DNA of 8,053 nucleotides, from NCBI GenBank assembly GCA_023459755.1, contig JAEWSS010000058.1, forward strand, positions 1-8,053, given 5' to 3'. A program made the position numbers and the translations under genes. Position 1 is the stretch's first letter; every line of letters begins with the position of its first letter. This document shows, in pieces, positions 1-5,709 of the stretch. This DNA comes from Verrucomicrobiota bacterium (GTDB lineage: Bacteria > Verrucomicrobiota > Lentisphaeria > Victivallales > Victivallaceae). Below the pieces are notes generated by a model that searched no databases, was not told the DNA's origin, and saw nothing but the letters and a program-made list of their open reading frames with translations.

Positions 1-125
1 ATCGCAAAAACCTTACCATCAACGAGTTACAGATCAGATTCCGGCAAAATCTCACCGTTCCGGCCGTTTACGAGCGTGTGCGCGGTGTGTTTGCGCCTCC
101 GGTAAGAACGACGTTTTCGGTCTGA
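1..125 (+). CDS. C-terminal tail of an unidentified protein (5' end outside window)
   Basis: Reading from base 3, a frame stays open for 40 codons and stops at TGA 123-125. The residues have a protein-like mix (for example NELQIRFRQNL, then VPAVYERVRGVF), with about 60% G or C at third positions, similar to the genes further right. I do not recognise the family. It would run toward the methyltransferase on the opposite strand, so the two genes would be convergent with about 67 bases between stops. A terminator-like hairpin at 142-182, with its T-run oriented for the plus strand, supports a plus-strand transcript ending here. The other two plus frames are also open for a while (to about 102 and 155), and the piece is short, so this could be chance. 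Confidence 0.4.
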   Translation, partial: RKNLTINELQIRFRQNLTVPAVYERVRGVFAPPVRTTFSV

Positions 126-141
126 CCGGGTGTCTCGGAGT

Positions 142-182
142 CTCAGAACGGTCTTAATTCTGAGTTTCCCTGAGCTTTTTTT
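142..182 (+). terminator. Probable rho-independent terminator of the left-edge gene
   Basis: CTCAGAA at 142-148 pairs perfectly with TTCTGAG at 158-164 around a 9-base loop. A second CTGAG copy at 170-174 can pair with CTCAG instead, which would put the stem directly beside the seven-T run at 176-182. The T-run lies on the plus strand only, so the element is oriented for the gene at the left edge and not for the methyltransferase that ends at 193. The spacing between the best stem and the T-run is longer than ideal. Confidence 0.45.
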
Positions 183-192
183 ACGGAATTGT

Positions 193-984
193 TTATTTCC
201 CCCTGCGAAAAGTTTCAATTTGAATAGCATGCGGAATCTCGAAACAACCTGAAGTATGTTTCTTCAGATATTCGCGCAATGAAAGATCGAATTGCCGGAC
301 AACCTCTTGACTGAGCGATGCGCCTACTCCCCGGCAACTGCGCATTCGCCCGCACCACGAGTCAATGGTAAACGATAAATTTTCCCGATAAATATGAACC
401 GTCTCCAATTCCCAATTTTTATGAGCCCACTCCGGCAGGACATAGTCGGTCAAGCGATATCCCCCGCCGGACCATTTGGGATTGAAGCGCAAAACAATTT
501 CTTCCGTTTTGGCGGCTAATTCGGATTCAAACGGCAACCACTCCATGGAGATGCGGCAAAATTTCCCGTTTGCAGTTAAAATTCTTTGCAGTTCTTCAAG
601 AAATTTCGGGATGTCAAAGTACAAAAAACATTGACATGCTGTAACCAAGTCGAACGTTTGCGTTCCAAATGGAGAGGACTCCGCCGGAGCAACGGCATAA
701 TGAATATTACGTCCAGCCGAAAGCTTTTTAGCTTCTTCTATTTGCTCCGCGGATAAATCCGTTGCCCATATCCGATTTTTAGAATCATCCCAATGCCGGG
801 GCAAAACCCCCGTTCCCGTTCCGACATCCAATATTGTCATACCGGGATATATTATGCCAAAATTTTGCAATTTTTGAAATAAAGAATCAGGATAAATATC
901 GCGATACTTTGCGTAGTCCGGGGCGGTCTTGCCAAAATCAAAACCATTCCCGCCATCAATATGTTGAAACATTAAGTTGTCCAC
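193..984 (-). CDS. Class I SAM-dependent methyltransferase
   Basis: This 263-residue protein should transfer a methyl group from S-adenosylmethionine to an unknown substrate in the cytoplasm. Motif I is clear (LDVGTGTGVL, residues 52-61). It is followed by the acidic ribose-binding position D76 in ATDLSAEQIEEAK and by the post-motif block FDLVTACQCFLYFD (111-124), in the order expected for a Rossmann-fold Methyltransf_11/25-type domain. The N-terminal block with GKTAPDYAKYRDIYP (18-32) resembles small-molecule methyltransferases common in Clostridia and other gut bacteria; that resemblance is from memory. The start is GTG at 984, because GGAG (994-997) sits 9 bases upstream. The next in-frame ATG (972) would place that site too far away. 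The gene is divergent from the acetyltransferase, stands alone, and is more AT-rich than the rfb genes, so it may be an acquired gene. The substrate cannot be told from sequence. Confidence 0.88.
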   Translation of the reverse strand: MDNLMFQHIDGGNGFDFGKTAPDYAKYRDIYPDSLFQKLQNFGIIYPGMTILDVGTGTGVLPRHWDDSKNRIWATDLSAEQIEEAKKLSAGRNIHYAVAPAESSPFGTQTFDLVTACQCFLYFDIPKFLEELQRILTANGKFCRISMEWLPFESELAAKTEEIVLRFNPKWSGGGYRLTDYVLPEWAHKNWELETVHIYRENLSFTIDSWCGRMRSCRGVGASLSQEVVRQFDLSLREYLKKHTSGCFEIPHAIQIETFRRGK

Positions 985-993
985 AACTGCTCA

Positions 994-997
994 CTCC
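994..997 (-). promoter_or_regulatory. Ribosome binding site deciding the GTG start of the methyltransferase
   Basis: Read on the minus strand this is GGAG, 9 bases before the GTG at 984. The first ATG in frame is 12 bases further in, which would stretch the spacing to 21, so GTG is preferred. Confidence 0.7.
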
Positions 998-1096
998 ATA
1001 AAAATACTGTTCCAAAAAATAAAAGCGAAAAAAGTAATTTTCCACTTTTAAAAGCCACCCGGACACATTTCACGCCGAAAACAGCCTCTTGAGAAT

Positions 1097-1125
1097 AATA
1101 TATCCTCGTTTTGTTGTTTACGCAA
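1097..1125 (-). promoter_or_regulatory. Possible promoter for the methyltransferase
   Basis: On the minus strand TTGCGT (1125-1120) is followed after 17 bases by TATATT (1102-1097). The -10 matches consensus at five of six bases, while the -35 matches only in TTG. Transcription would begin near 1090, giving a leader of about 105 bases. Confidence 0.3.
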
Positions 1126-1341
1126 AAAGCCATTAGTCAGGGGGCGTTGAATACAGCGCCCCGCTTGTCTGGACGGTTTTCAATTCACAAATCAGTGTAA
1201 ACAGCGTTGAGATACAGTAGCCTTATTCTTTCTTAGTGCAAGGTCGTAAAATAATTTTCATGCAGCGTTTTGCAGCTCCATGCGGCATGAATCCGCAAGG
1301 CTGGCGATCCCGTCCCATATTACACTTGCGTCTGCCGTGTC

Positions 1342-1369
1342 TTGCAAATATTTTCATTTGATGTATTGT
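1342..1369 (+). promoter_or_regulatory. Possible promoter for the acetyltransferase
   Basis: TTGCAA (1342-1347) and TATTGT (1364-1369) are separated by 16 bases and lie in an AT-rich stretch. A GATAAT at 1402-1407 is an alternative -10 but has no good -35. The leader would be about 115 bases and includes the hairpins at 1430-1452. Confidence 0.3.
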
Positions 1370-1429
1370 AGCAACTGCGAATTTTTGCGAAAACGCATAT
1401 CGATAATTGCAAAAATATACACATGCCGG

Positions 1430-1452
1430 CCCCCTCGGCGGGGATAACCGCC
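1430..1452 (+). other. GC-rich competing hairpins in the leader of the acetyltransferase
   Basis: CCCC (1431-1434) can pair with GGGG (1440-1443). Alternatively GGCGG (1437-1441) can pair with CCGCC (1448-1452) around GGATAA. The two pairings share bases 1440-1441 and so exclude each other. This could be a simple stabilising structure or a regulatory switch. I do not recognise it as a named riboswitch. Confidence 0.35.
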
Positions 1453-1477
1453 ATCGGAACGAAGAACCGCTTAAGAT

Positions 1478-1483
1478 AAGGAG
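1478..1483 (+). promoter_or_regulatory. Ribosome binding site deciding the start of the acetyltransferase
   Basis: AAGGAG ends 10 bases before ATG 1494. The upstream in-frame ATG at 1407 has no such site, and the 29 residues it would add do not look like part of a GNAT fold. Confidence 0.75.
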
Positions 1484-1493
1484 ATGTAGTGAA

Positions 1494-2075
1494 ATGAGTG
1501 TTTACGACCAATGCCCGGTGCTGGAGAACAATCGTTTCCGGTTGCGGCTGATCAAGCGTGAGGATGTTGACGACTTGTTGAAAGTATACAGCGACAAAAA
1601 CGCCCTGCCGTTTTTCAACAGCGACAACTGCAACGGCGACAACTTTTATTATCCAAACAAAGAACGCATGGCAAAAGCGGTTGATTTTTGGCTTGATGCG
1701 TATAAGTGCCGCGGATTCGTTCGCTTCTCAATTGTGGACAAACAGGACGGCGGCAAGGTGATCGGAACCATTGAACTCTTTGGTGGAAAATCGGCGGCGG
1801 CACTCGACGATTTCGGCGTTTTACGGCTGGATGTGCGCAGCGACTATGAGAAAAAGGAATTGCTGACCGGCATTCTGAGCGTTGTCGCTGAACCGGCATG
1901 TGAACTGTTTTTCTGCCGTGCGCTCCTTACCAAAGCGCCCGTCTACGCGGTTGAACGTCTTGCGGCATTGAAAGATTTGGGCTTTACGCCTCGCGTCAAA
2001 CCGCTGCGTCGCCCGCCGCGCCGGTTTTATGACTATTGGCAGCTTCAGTCTGAAAAATGGGAAACGATGCAGTAA
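1494..2075 (+). CDS. GNAT-family N-acetyltransferase, degenerate cofactor loop
   Basis: This 193-residue protein has the plan of a GNAT (Acetyltransf_3-like) enzyme, which would move an acetyl group from acetyl-CoA to an amine. The N-terminal strand and helix are seen in FRLRLIKREDVDDLLKVYSD (residues 15-34). The central strands are FSIVDKQDGGKVIGTIELFG (78-97), where VIGTIELF is the typical strand-4 pattern. The region expected to hold the pyrophosphate loop (V114-L124, then TGILSVV) reads VRSDYEKKELL and lacks the usual R/Q-x-x-G-x-G/A signature. Either acetyl-CoA binding is altered or the protein has lost activity. Near the C-terminus, ALKDLGFTPRVK fits the usual final GNAT helix and strand. 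The start follows the AAGGAG site. It appears to be a single-gene transcript, ending at a terminator at 2121-2141 and separate from the rfb operon. The substrate is unknown. Confidence 0.72.
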   Translation: MSVYDQCPVLENNRFRLRLIKREDVDDLLKVYSDKNALPFFNSDNCNGDNFYYPNKERMAKAVDFWLDAYKCRGFVRFSIVDKQDGGKVIGTIELFGGKSAAALDDFGVLRLDVRSDYEKKELLTGILSVVAEPACELFFCRALLTKAPVYAVERLAALKDLGFTPRVKPLRRPPRRFYDYWQLQSEKWETMQ

Positions 2076-2120
2076 AAGTCCCAGTCCATTAAATGACTTT
2101 TTCTCCAAACGTTGACGGAC

Positions 2121-2141
2121 TGTCCCGCCGGACATTTTTTT
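2121..2141 (+). terminator. Rho-independent terminator after the acetyltransferase
   Basis: TGTCC (2121-2125) and GGACA (2130-2134) form a 5-bp stem with loop CGCC, followed immediately by seven T residues (2135-2141). The stem is short, but the T-run and position 46 bases after the stop codon fit a terminator, separating this gene from the rfb operon. Confidence 0.6.
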
Positions 2142-2249
2142 ATCGAATTTAACGCACCACGCTTCGGAGGCCGGCTCTCCGCGAAGTATTTTGAAGAAAC
2201 CGGACGCGAAGATAAAAGCTGTCCGCCGAAGACGGTTCGCAAATTTTAC

Positions 2250-2282
2250 AGGCGTCGATCAGGCGTCGATCAGGCGCCGACC
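2250..2282. repeat. Three tandem copies of an 11-bp unit (aggcgtcgatc)
   Basis: Copies lie at 2250-2260, 2261-2271 and 2272-2282. The first two are identical and the third differs at two positions (aggcgccgacc). They end about 64 bases before the -35 box of the rfbF promoter. They could be phased operator sites, since 11 bases is about one helical turn, or a slippage product. Confidence 0.75.
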
Positions 2283-2345
2283 GCGAAAATACCGCACATC
2301 AGCCGCACCGCCGCAGCAAAAAATCGTCTTATGTTTCAACCCGAC

Positions 2346-2373
2346 TTGAAAAACCGGCGGAAAGAGTTATAAT
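2346..2373 (+). promoter_or_regulatory. Sigma70-type promoter for the rfbFGH operon
   Basis: TTGAAA (2346-2351) is followed after 16 bases by a perfect TATAAT (2368-2373). Transcription would start near 2380, about 86 bases before the rfbF start. This is the best promoter in the window. Confidence 0.7.
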
Positions 2374-2382
2374 ACTTCCACA

Positions 2383-2469
2383 ATGTGTACGGCGGACGGT
2401 CGTTATAACGGCACGTCCGGGGCGCCAGCCCGGAAAGACCGACTTTACAATGGAGATGTGATGTCATGA
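2383..2469 (+). CDS. Possible 28-residue leader peptide overlapping the rfbF start
   Basis: ATG 2383 opens a frame that runs to TGA 2467-2469, so its stop overlaps the rfbF ATG (2466-2468) in an ATGA arrangement typical of translationally coupled genes. The predicted transcription start (about 2380) is only a few bases upstream and there is no ribosome binding site, so it would need leaderless initiation. The peptide (starting MCTADGRYNGTSG) has no recognisable motif and is not rich in one amino acid, so it is not an obvious attenuator. It may be chance. Confidence 0.25.
   Translation: MCTADGRYNGTSGAPARKDRLYNGDVMS
2393..2441 (+). other. Leader RNA of rfbF with mutually exclusive hairpins
   Basis: CGGACG (2393-2398) pairs with CGTCCG (2414-2419), enclosing the palindrome CGTTATAACG (2401-2410). 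CCGGG (2417-2421) instead pairs with CCCGG (2429-2433). CGGTC (2397-2401) can pair with GACCG (2437-2441) to close a longer arm around the second hairpin. The first stem excludes the other two. The layout is switch-like, but I cannot assign it to a known riboswitch class, and it has no T-run, so any control would act on translation or RNA stability. Confidence 0.4.
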
Positions 2470-3284
2470 ACGCGATCCGACAAACTGCCATGCCGCCGGC
2501 AATGATCCTCTGCGGCGGCCGGGGCACCAGACTTATGGATGTAGCCGAACTGCTGCCCAAGCCGATGGTTGCAATCGGAGAATTTCCAATCGTCTGGCAT
2601 GTGATGCGTTCATTCGCGGCCTTCGGCGTCAAGCGGTTCATCCTGTGCCTGGGATACAAACGCGAGGCGTTTGTCGATTATTTTGTCAACTATCTGACCA
2701 GAACCTCGGACGTCACCGTGTCGCTTAACGACAACAGCAAACTGAAATTCCACTCCGGCGGCCAACCGCTCGACTGGGAGGTCACGCTGGCCGGAACCGG
2801 CCTCGACTCCATGACCGGATGCCGGGTCTTCCGCGCCGCAAAATATCTTGCGCCAGACGACCGCAACTTCTTTCTGACCTACGGCGACGGCGTGGCCGAT
2901 ATAAATATCGAAGCGCTTTTCCGACAGCACACCGAATCGGGCAAACTCATCACCATCAGCGCAGTACACCCGGAGGCCAGATTCGGCGAGATCGTACTGG
3001 ACGGCAATGACGTCCTCCGGTTCGACGAAAAACCGCCGCACGCCTCCGGTTATATCAACGGCGGATATATGATGGTCGAACGCGACTTTGTCGCCCGCTA
3101 TCTGGCCGACGACGAGTCTTTATTTTTCGAGCGCGCCCCGATGCGCCGCGCGGCGGAAGACCATCAGATGCAGGTATTCAAACACGAGGGCTTCTGGCAG
3201 TGCATGGACAACCCGCGCGAATATGAACTGCTCAACTCCCTGTGGCGCTCCGGCGCGGCTCCGTGGACGAAATATTGGAAATAA
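2466..3284 (+). CDS. rfbF: Glucose-1-phosphate cytidylyltransferase
   Basis: This cytoplasmic nucleotidyltransferase makes CDP-glucose from glucose-1-phosphate and CTP, the first step toward CDP-3,6-dideoxyhexoses. It has 272 residues (family members are usually near 257). The nucleotide-binding signature GGRGTRL is at 17-23, KPM at 32-34, the metal-site block TYGDGVADIN at 138-147, FDEKP at 186-190, INGGY at 197-201, and the C-terminal substrate region FKHEGFWQCMDNPREYE at about 238-254. The motif order and the LCLGYKREAF block match RfbF rather than dTDP-glucose or UDP-glucose pyrophosphorylases. The start at 2466 has GGAG 10 bases upstream. The in-frame ATG at 2490 would give the more usual family N-terminus, but no ribosome binding site was noted for it. 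It is first in a tight operon: rfbG starts 5 bases after its stop. No key residue is missing. Confidence 0.93.
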   Translation: MNAIRQTAMPPAMILCGGRGTRLMDVAELLPKPMVAIGEFPIVWHVMRSFAAFGVKRFILCLGYKREAFVDYFVNYLTRTSDVTVSLNDNSKLKFHSGGQPLDWEVTLAGTGLDSMTGCRVFRAAKYLAPDDRNFFLTYGDGVADINIEALFRQHTESGKLITISAVHPEARFGEIVLDGNDVLRFDEKPPHASGYINGGYMMVERDFVARYLADDESLFFERAPMRRAAEDHQMQVFKHEGFWQCMDNPREYELLNSLWRSGAAPWTKYWK

Positions 3285-3289
3285 TCCCC

Positions 3290-4375
3290 ATGTTCAACAA
3301 CATATACGCCGGACGACGGGTGCTTTTGACCGGACATACCGGATTCAAAGGCTCATGGCTCGCTTTATGGCTGCGGCAACTCGGAGCGGAGGTTTGCGGC
3401 GTCGCACTGCCGATGGAGACGCCCAACCACTTTGATCTGCTGAATCTGAAACTGCGCTCCGAATTGTCCGACATCCGGGACGGCGGACAAATCAAGGATA
3501 TTTTTGCCGACTTCAAACCGGAAATCGTTTTTCATCTCGCCGCTCAGCCGCTGGTTCGGCGCGGCTACCGGGAACCGGACGTCACTTTTGAGGTCAACGT
3601 CATTGGAACCGTCAATGTGCTGGAGGCGGTGCGCCGAACCCCGTCGGTCAAGGCCGTGGTCGCGGTCAGCAGCGACAAATGCTACGAAAATATCGGACTT
3701 AACCGCGCCTGCCGCGAAACCGACCCGATGGGCGGCTACGACCCTTACAGCGCCAGCAAAGGATGCATGGAGCTGGTCGTCTCCTGTTATCGCCGCAGTT
3801 TTTTAAACACCGCCCGGAACGAAACGCCGCATCGGGTTCTGCTGGCCGGCGGACGGGCCGGCAACGTGGTCGGCGGCGGCGACTGGGCGGCCGACCGGCT
3901 GGTGCCGGATCTCATGAAAGCGGCGGCGGAAGGCCGGAGCGCCGAAATCAGAAGTCCGCACGCCGTCCGCCCGTGGCAGCATGTTCTGGAGCCGTTGTCG
4001 GGCTATCTGTCACTGGGACAGCGGCTTTGGCAGGGTGAGACCGCATTCGCCGACGGCTGGAATTTCGGTCCGGCGGATAATGAAAATATTACGGTGGAGC
4101 AGGCGGTCGACGCGCTGGCCAAGTCTTGGAATGCGATAAGTCCGCGGTTCAATTCCCCGGTCGATGCCCCGCACGAGGCGGAGGCGCTGCGGCTGGATTC
4201 GACAAAGGCGCGGTCGCTTCTCAACTGGCGCGGCGTATGGTCGCCGCGGACGGCGTTTCAGCGCACCGCCGAATGGTACAAGGCGTTCTATTGCAGCAAC
4301 CGCGTCAATACGCCGGACGATCTGGCGGAATATATCGCCGCCGCCCGGGAGGAAAAACTGGCATGGACAAAGTAA
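3290..4375 (+). CDS. rfbG: CDP-glucose 4,6-dehydratase
   Basis: This extended short-chain dehydrogenase converts CDP-glucose to CDP-4-keto-6-deoxyglucose with tightly bound NAD. The 361-residue length is normal for the family. The Rossmann signature TGHTGFKGSW is at 14-23, the AAQPLVR block at 84-90, the SSDKCYEN active-site segment at 127-134, and the catalytic YSASK (Y153-xxx-K157) follows MGGYDP. The DK pair in SSDKCY separates it from dTDP-glucose dehydratases, which carry DE. The start is ATG 3290, 5 bases after the rfbF stop, with a weak GGAA (3277-3280). A GTG at 3242 in the same frame would add 16 residues overlapping rfbF and would not match the family N-terminus. Translation is probably coupled to rfbF. 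The last 13 bases overlap rfbH. Confidence 0.93.
   Translation: MFNNIYAGRRVLLTGHTGFKGSWLALWLRQLGAEVCGVALPMETPNHFDLLNLKLRSELSDIRDGGQIKDIFADFKPEIVFHLAAQPLVRRGYREPDVTFEVNVIGTVNVLEAVRRTPSVKAVVAVSSDKCYENIGLNRACRETDPMGGYDPYSASKGCMELVVSCYRRSFLNTARNETPHRVLLAGGRAGNVVGGGDWAADRLVPDLMKAAAEGRSAEIRSPHAVRPWQHVLEPLSGYLSLGQRLWQGETAFADGWNFGPADNENITVEQAVDALAKSWNAISPRFNSPVDAPHEAEALRLDSTKARSLLNWRGVWSPRTAFQRTAEWYKAFYCSNRVNTPDDLAEYIAAAREEKLAWTK
4348..4352 (+). promoter_or_regulatory. Strong ribosome binding site of rfbH inside rfbG
   Basis: GGAGG lies 10 bases before ATG 4363, within the last codons of rfbG. It fixes the rfbH start although the same frame is open back to 4126. Confidence 0.75.
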
Positions 4376-5706
4376 AACAACTGCATGACGAGATCATCGC
4401 AAAGGTGAAGGAATATTATCTGGCGGCGCACGCACCAGGACAGAATGCGCCGTTTGTTCCCGGAGAAAGCCGAATCAATTACGCCGGACGGGTTTTCGAC
4501 GAAAAAGAGCTGGTGAATCTGGTCGATTCCAGTCTGGAATTCTGGCTCACCGCCGGACGCTACGCCAATCAATTTGAGCGCAAACTCGCTGGATATCTGG
4601 GCGTAAAATATGCCCTGCTGGTCAATTCCGGAAGTTCGGCCAATCTGCTGGCGTTCGCCGCCCTGACCTCGCCGCTGCTGAAAGAACGCCGCATCCGGCG
4701 CGGCGACGAAGTCATCACCGTCGCCTGCGGATTTCCGACCACGGTGGCGCCGGTCGTCCAATACGGCGCGGTGCCGGTTTTCGTGGACGTTGAAGCCGGA
4801 ACCGCCAATATCGACGCGGCGCAACTTGAAGCCGCCAGGTCGCCGCGCACCCGGGCGGTGATGGCCGCACACACACTGGGCAACCCGTTTAATATCAAAG
4901 CGGTCAAGGCGTTCTGCAAAAAATACGATCTGTTTCTCATCGAGGACAACTGCGACGCCCTCGGGTCGACATACGACGGCGTACTCACCGGTACGCACGG
5001 CGACATCGGAACCTCAAGTTTTTACCCGCCGCACCACTTGACCACCGGCGAAGGCGGCGCCGTCTATACCGACGATCCGCTGCTGCAAAAAATCATGCTC
5101 TCCATGCGCGACTGGGGACGCGACTGCTGGTGCCGCCCCGGCGTGGACAACACCTGCAAATGCCGATTCACCAAACAGTTCGGCACACTTCCCGTCGGCT
5201 ATGACCACAAATACGTTTACAGTCACTTCGGCTACAACCTGAAAGCCGGCGACCTGCAGGCGGCGGTCGGCTGCGCCCAGCTGGATAAACTGCCAATGTT
5301 CGTCGAGCGGCGCAAAGCTAATTTCCAACGTCTGTACGACAACTTGAATGATCTGCCGCAGCTGCGGCTTTTTGAAAAATATCCGGAAAGCGATCCGGCG
5401 TGGTTCGGATTTTTGATCACGCTTACCGACGAAGCCGGGTTCAGCCGCAACGATCTGGCGCGTGATCTGGAGGCTCACAACATCCAGACCCGCAACCTTT
5501 TCGCCGGAAATCTGACCCGGCATCCATGTTTTGAAGCGTTGCGGCAAAACCGCGATTACCGGGTGGCCGGGCCGCTGGAAAACACGGACAAAATAATGAA
5601 CGACGCATTCTGGATCGGCGTTTATCCCGGCATGGACAACGCAAAACTGGATTATATGGCCGCCGTCGTCCGCAACTATATAAACAACTCCAAAGAAACG
5701 GTTTGA
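4363..5706 (+). CDS. rfbH: CDP-4-keto-6-deoxyglucose 3-dehydrase (E1)
   Basis: RfbH removes the C3 hydroxyl of CDP-4-keto-6-deoxyglucose using pyridoxamine phosphate and a [2Fe-2S] cluster, working with a flavin reductase (RfbI/E3). It has 447 residues (usual length about 437). The PLP phosphate-binding NSGSSAN is at 88-94 and the pyridine-binding acidic block EDNC at 194-197. In FYPPHHLTTGEGGAV the aminotransferase lysine is replaced by H224, the hallmark of this dehydrase. The four cluster cysteines are C197, C255, C257 and C265, giving exactly C-X57-C-X-C-X7-C as known for E1. The conserved GYDHKYVYSHFGYNLK block follows. The start overlaps rfbG by 13 bases behind a GGAGG site. All expected catalytic features are present, so it should be active if an electron donor exists. 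None is encoded within the window. Confidence 0.95.
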   Translation: MDKVKQLHDEIIAKVKEYYLAAHAPGQNAPFVPGESRINYAGRVFDEKELVNLVDSSLEFWLTAGRYANQFERKLAGYLGVKYALLVNSGSSANLLAFAALTSPLLKERRIRRGDEVITVACGFPTTVAPVVQYGAVPVFVDVEAGTANIDAAQLEAARSPRTRAVMAAHTLGNPFNIKAVKAFCKKYDLFLIEDNCDALGSTYDGVLTGTHGDIGTSSFYPPHHLTTGEGGAVYTDDPLLQKIMLSMRDWGRDCWCRPGVDNTCKCRFTKQFGTLPVGYDHKYVYSHFGYNLKAGDLQAAVGCAQLDKLPMFVERRKANFQRLYDNLNDLPQLRLFEKYPESDPAWFGFLITLTDEAGFSRNDLARDLEAHNIQTRNLFAGNLTRHPCFEALRQNRDYRVAGPLENTDKIMNDAFWIGVYPGMDNAKLDYMAAVVRNYINNSKETV

Positions 5707-5709
5707 ATT

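Larger units (their letters stand above)
985..1493. other. Divergent AT-rich spacer between methyltransferase and acetyltransferase
   Basis: This 509-base stretch has no convincing gene. It holds candidate promoters for both flanking genes, an AT-rich block (about 1000-1060), a 6-bp perfect hairpin at 1141-1162 (ggggcg/cgcccc), a near-repeat of gcgttga(g)atacag at 1144-1156 and 1204-1217, a small hairpin at 1281-1297 (tgcgg/ccgca), and a GC-rich structured segment just before the acetyltransferase. Short open frames on both strands here lack a ribosome binding site and recognisable residues. Confidence 0.6.
2142..2465. other. Regulatory spacer upstream of rfbF
   Basis: Together with the terminator this makes a 390-base gap between stop and start codons. 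It holds an 11-bp triple tandem repeat (2250-2282), a strong-looking promoter (2346-2373) and a structured leader (about 2380-2465). A frame open from TTG 2112 to 2372 has no ribosome binding site and crosses the terminator and repeat, so it is not called as a gene. Confidence 0.6.

Noticed and set aside
1141..1162. Hairpin with GTTGAAT, considered as an integron attC or a terminator
   Set aside because: No matching RYYYAAC partner box lies at attC distance, and no T-run follows the stem.
1269..1370. Minus-strand open stretch ending IASLADSCRMELQNAA, considered as a transposase remnant
   Set aside because: Only about 31 codons long, with no recognised family, inverted repeats or target duplication. 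Most likely chance.
1407..1493. Extended start of the acetyltransferase
   Set aside because: There is no ribosome binding site at 1407. The extension would translate the GC hairpins and does not look like a GNAT N-terminus.
2112..2372. 86-codon frame between acetyltransferase and rfbF
   Set aside because: It starts at TTG with no ribosome binding site and crosses the terminator, tandem repeat and promoter.
4126..4362. Upstream extension of the rfbH frame
   Set aside because: It overlaps conserved rfbG sequence in another frame. The strong GGAGG site and the normal family N-terminus fit ATG 4363.
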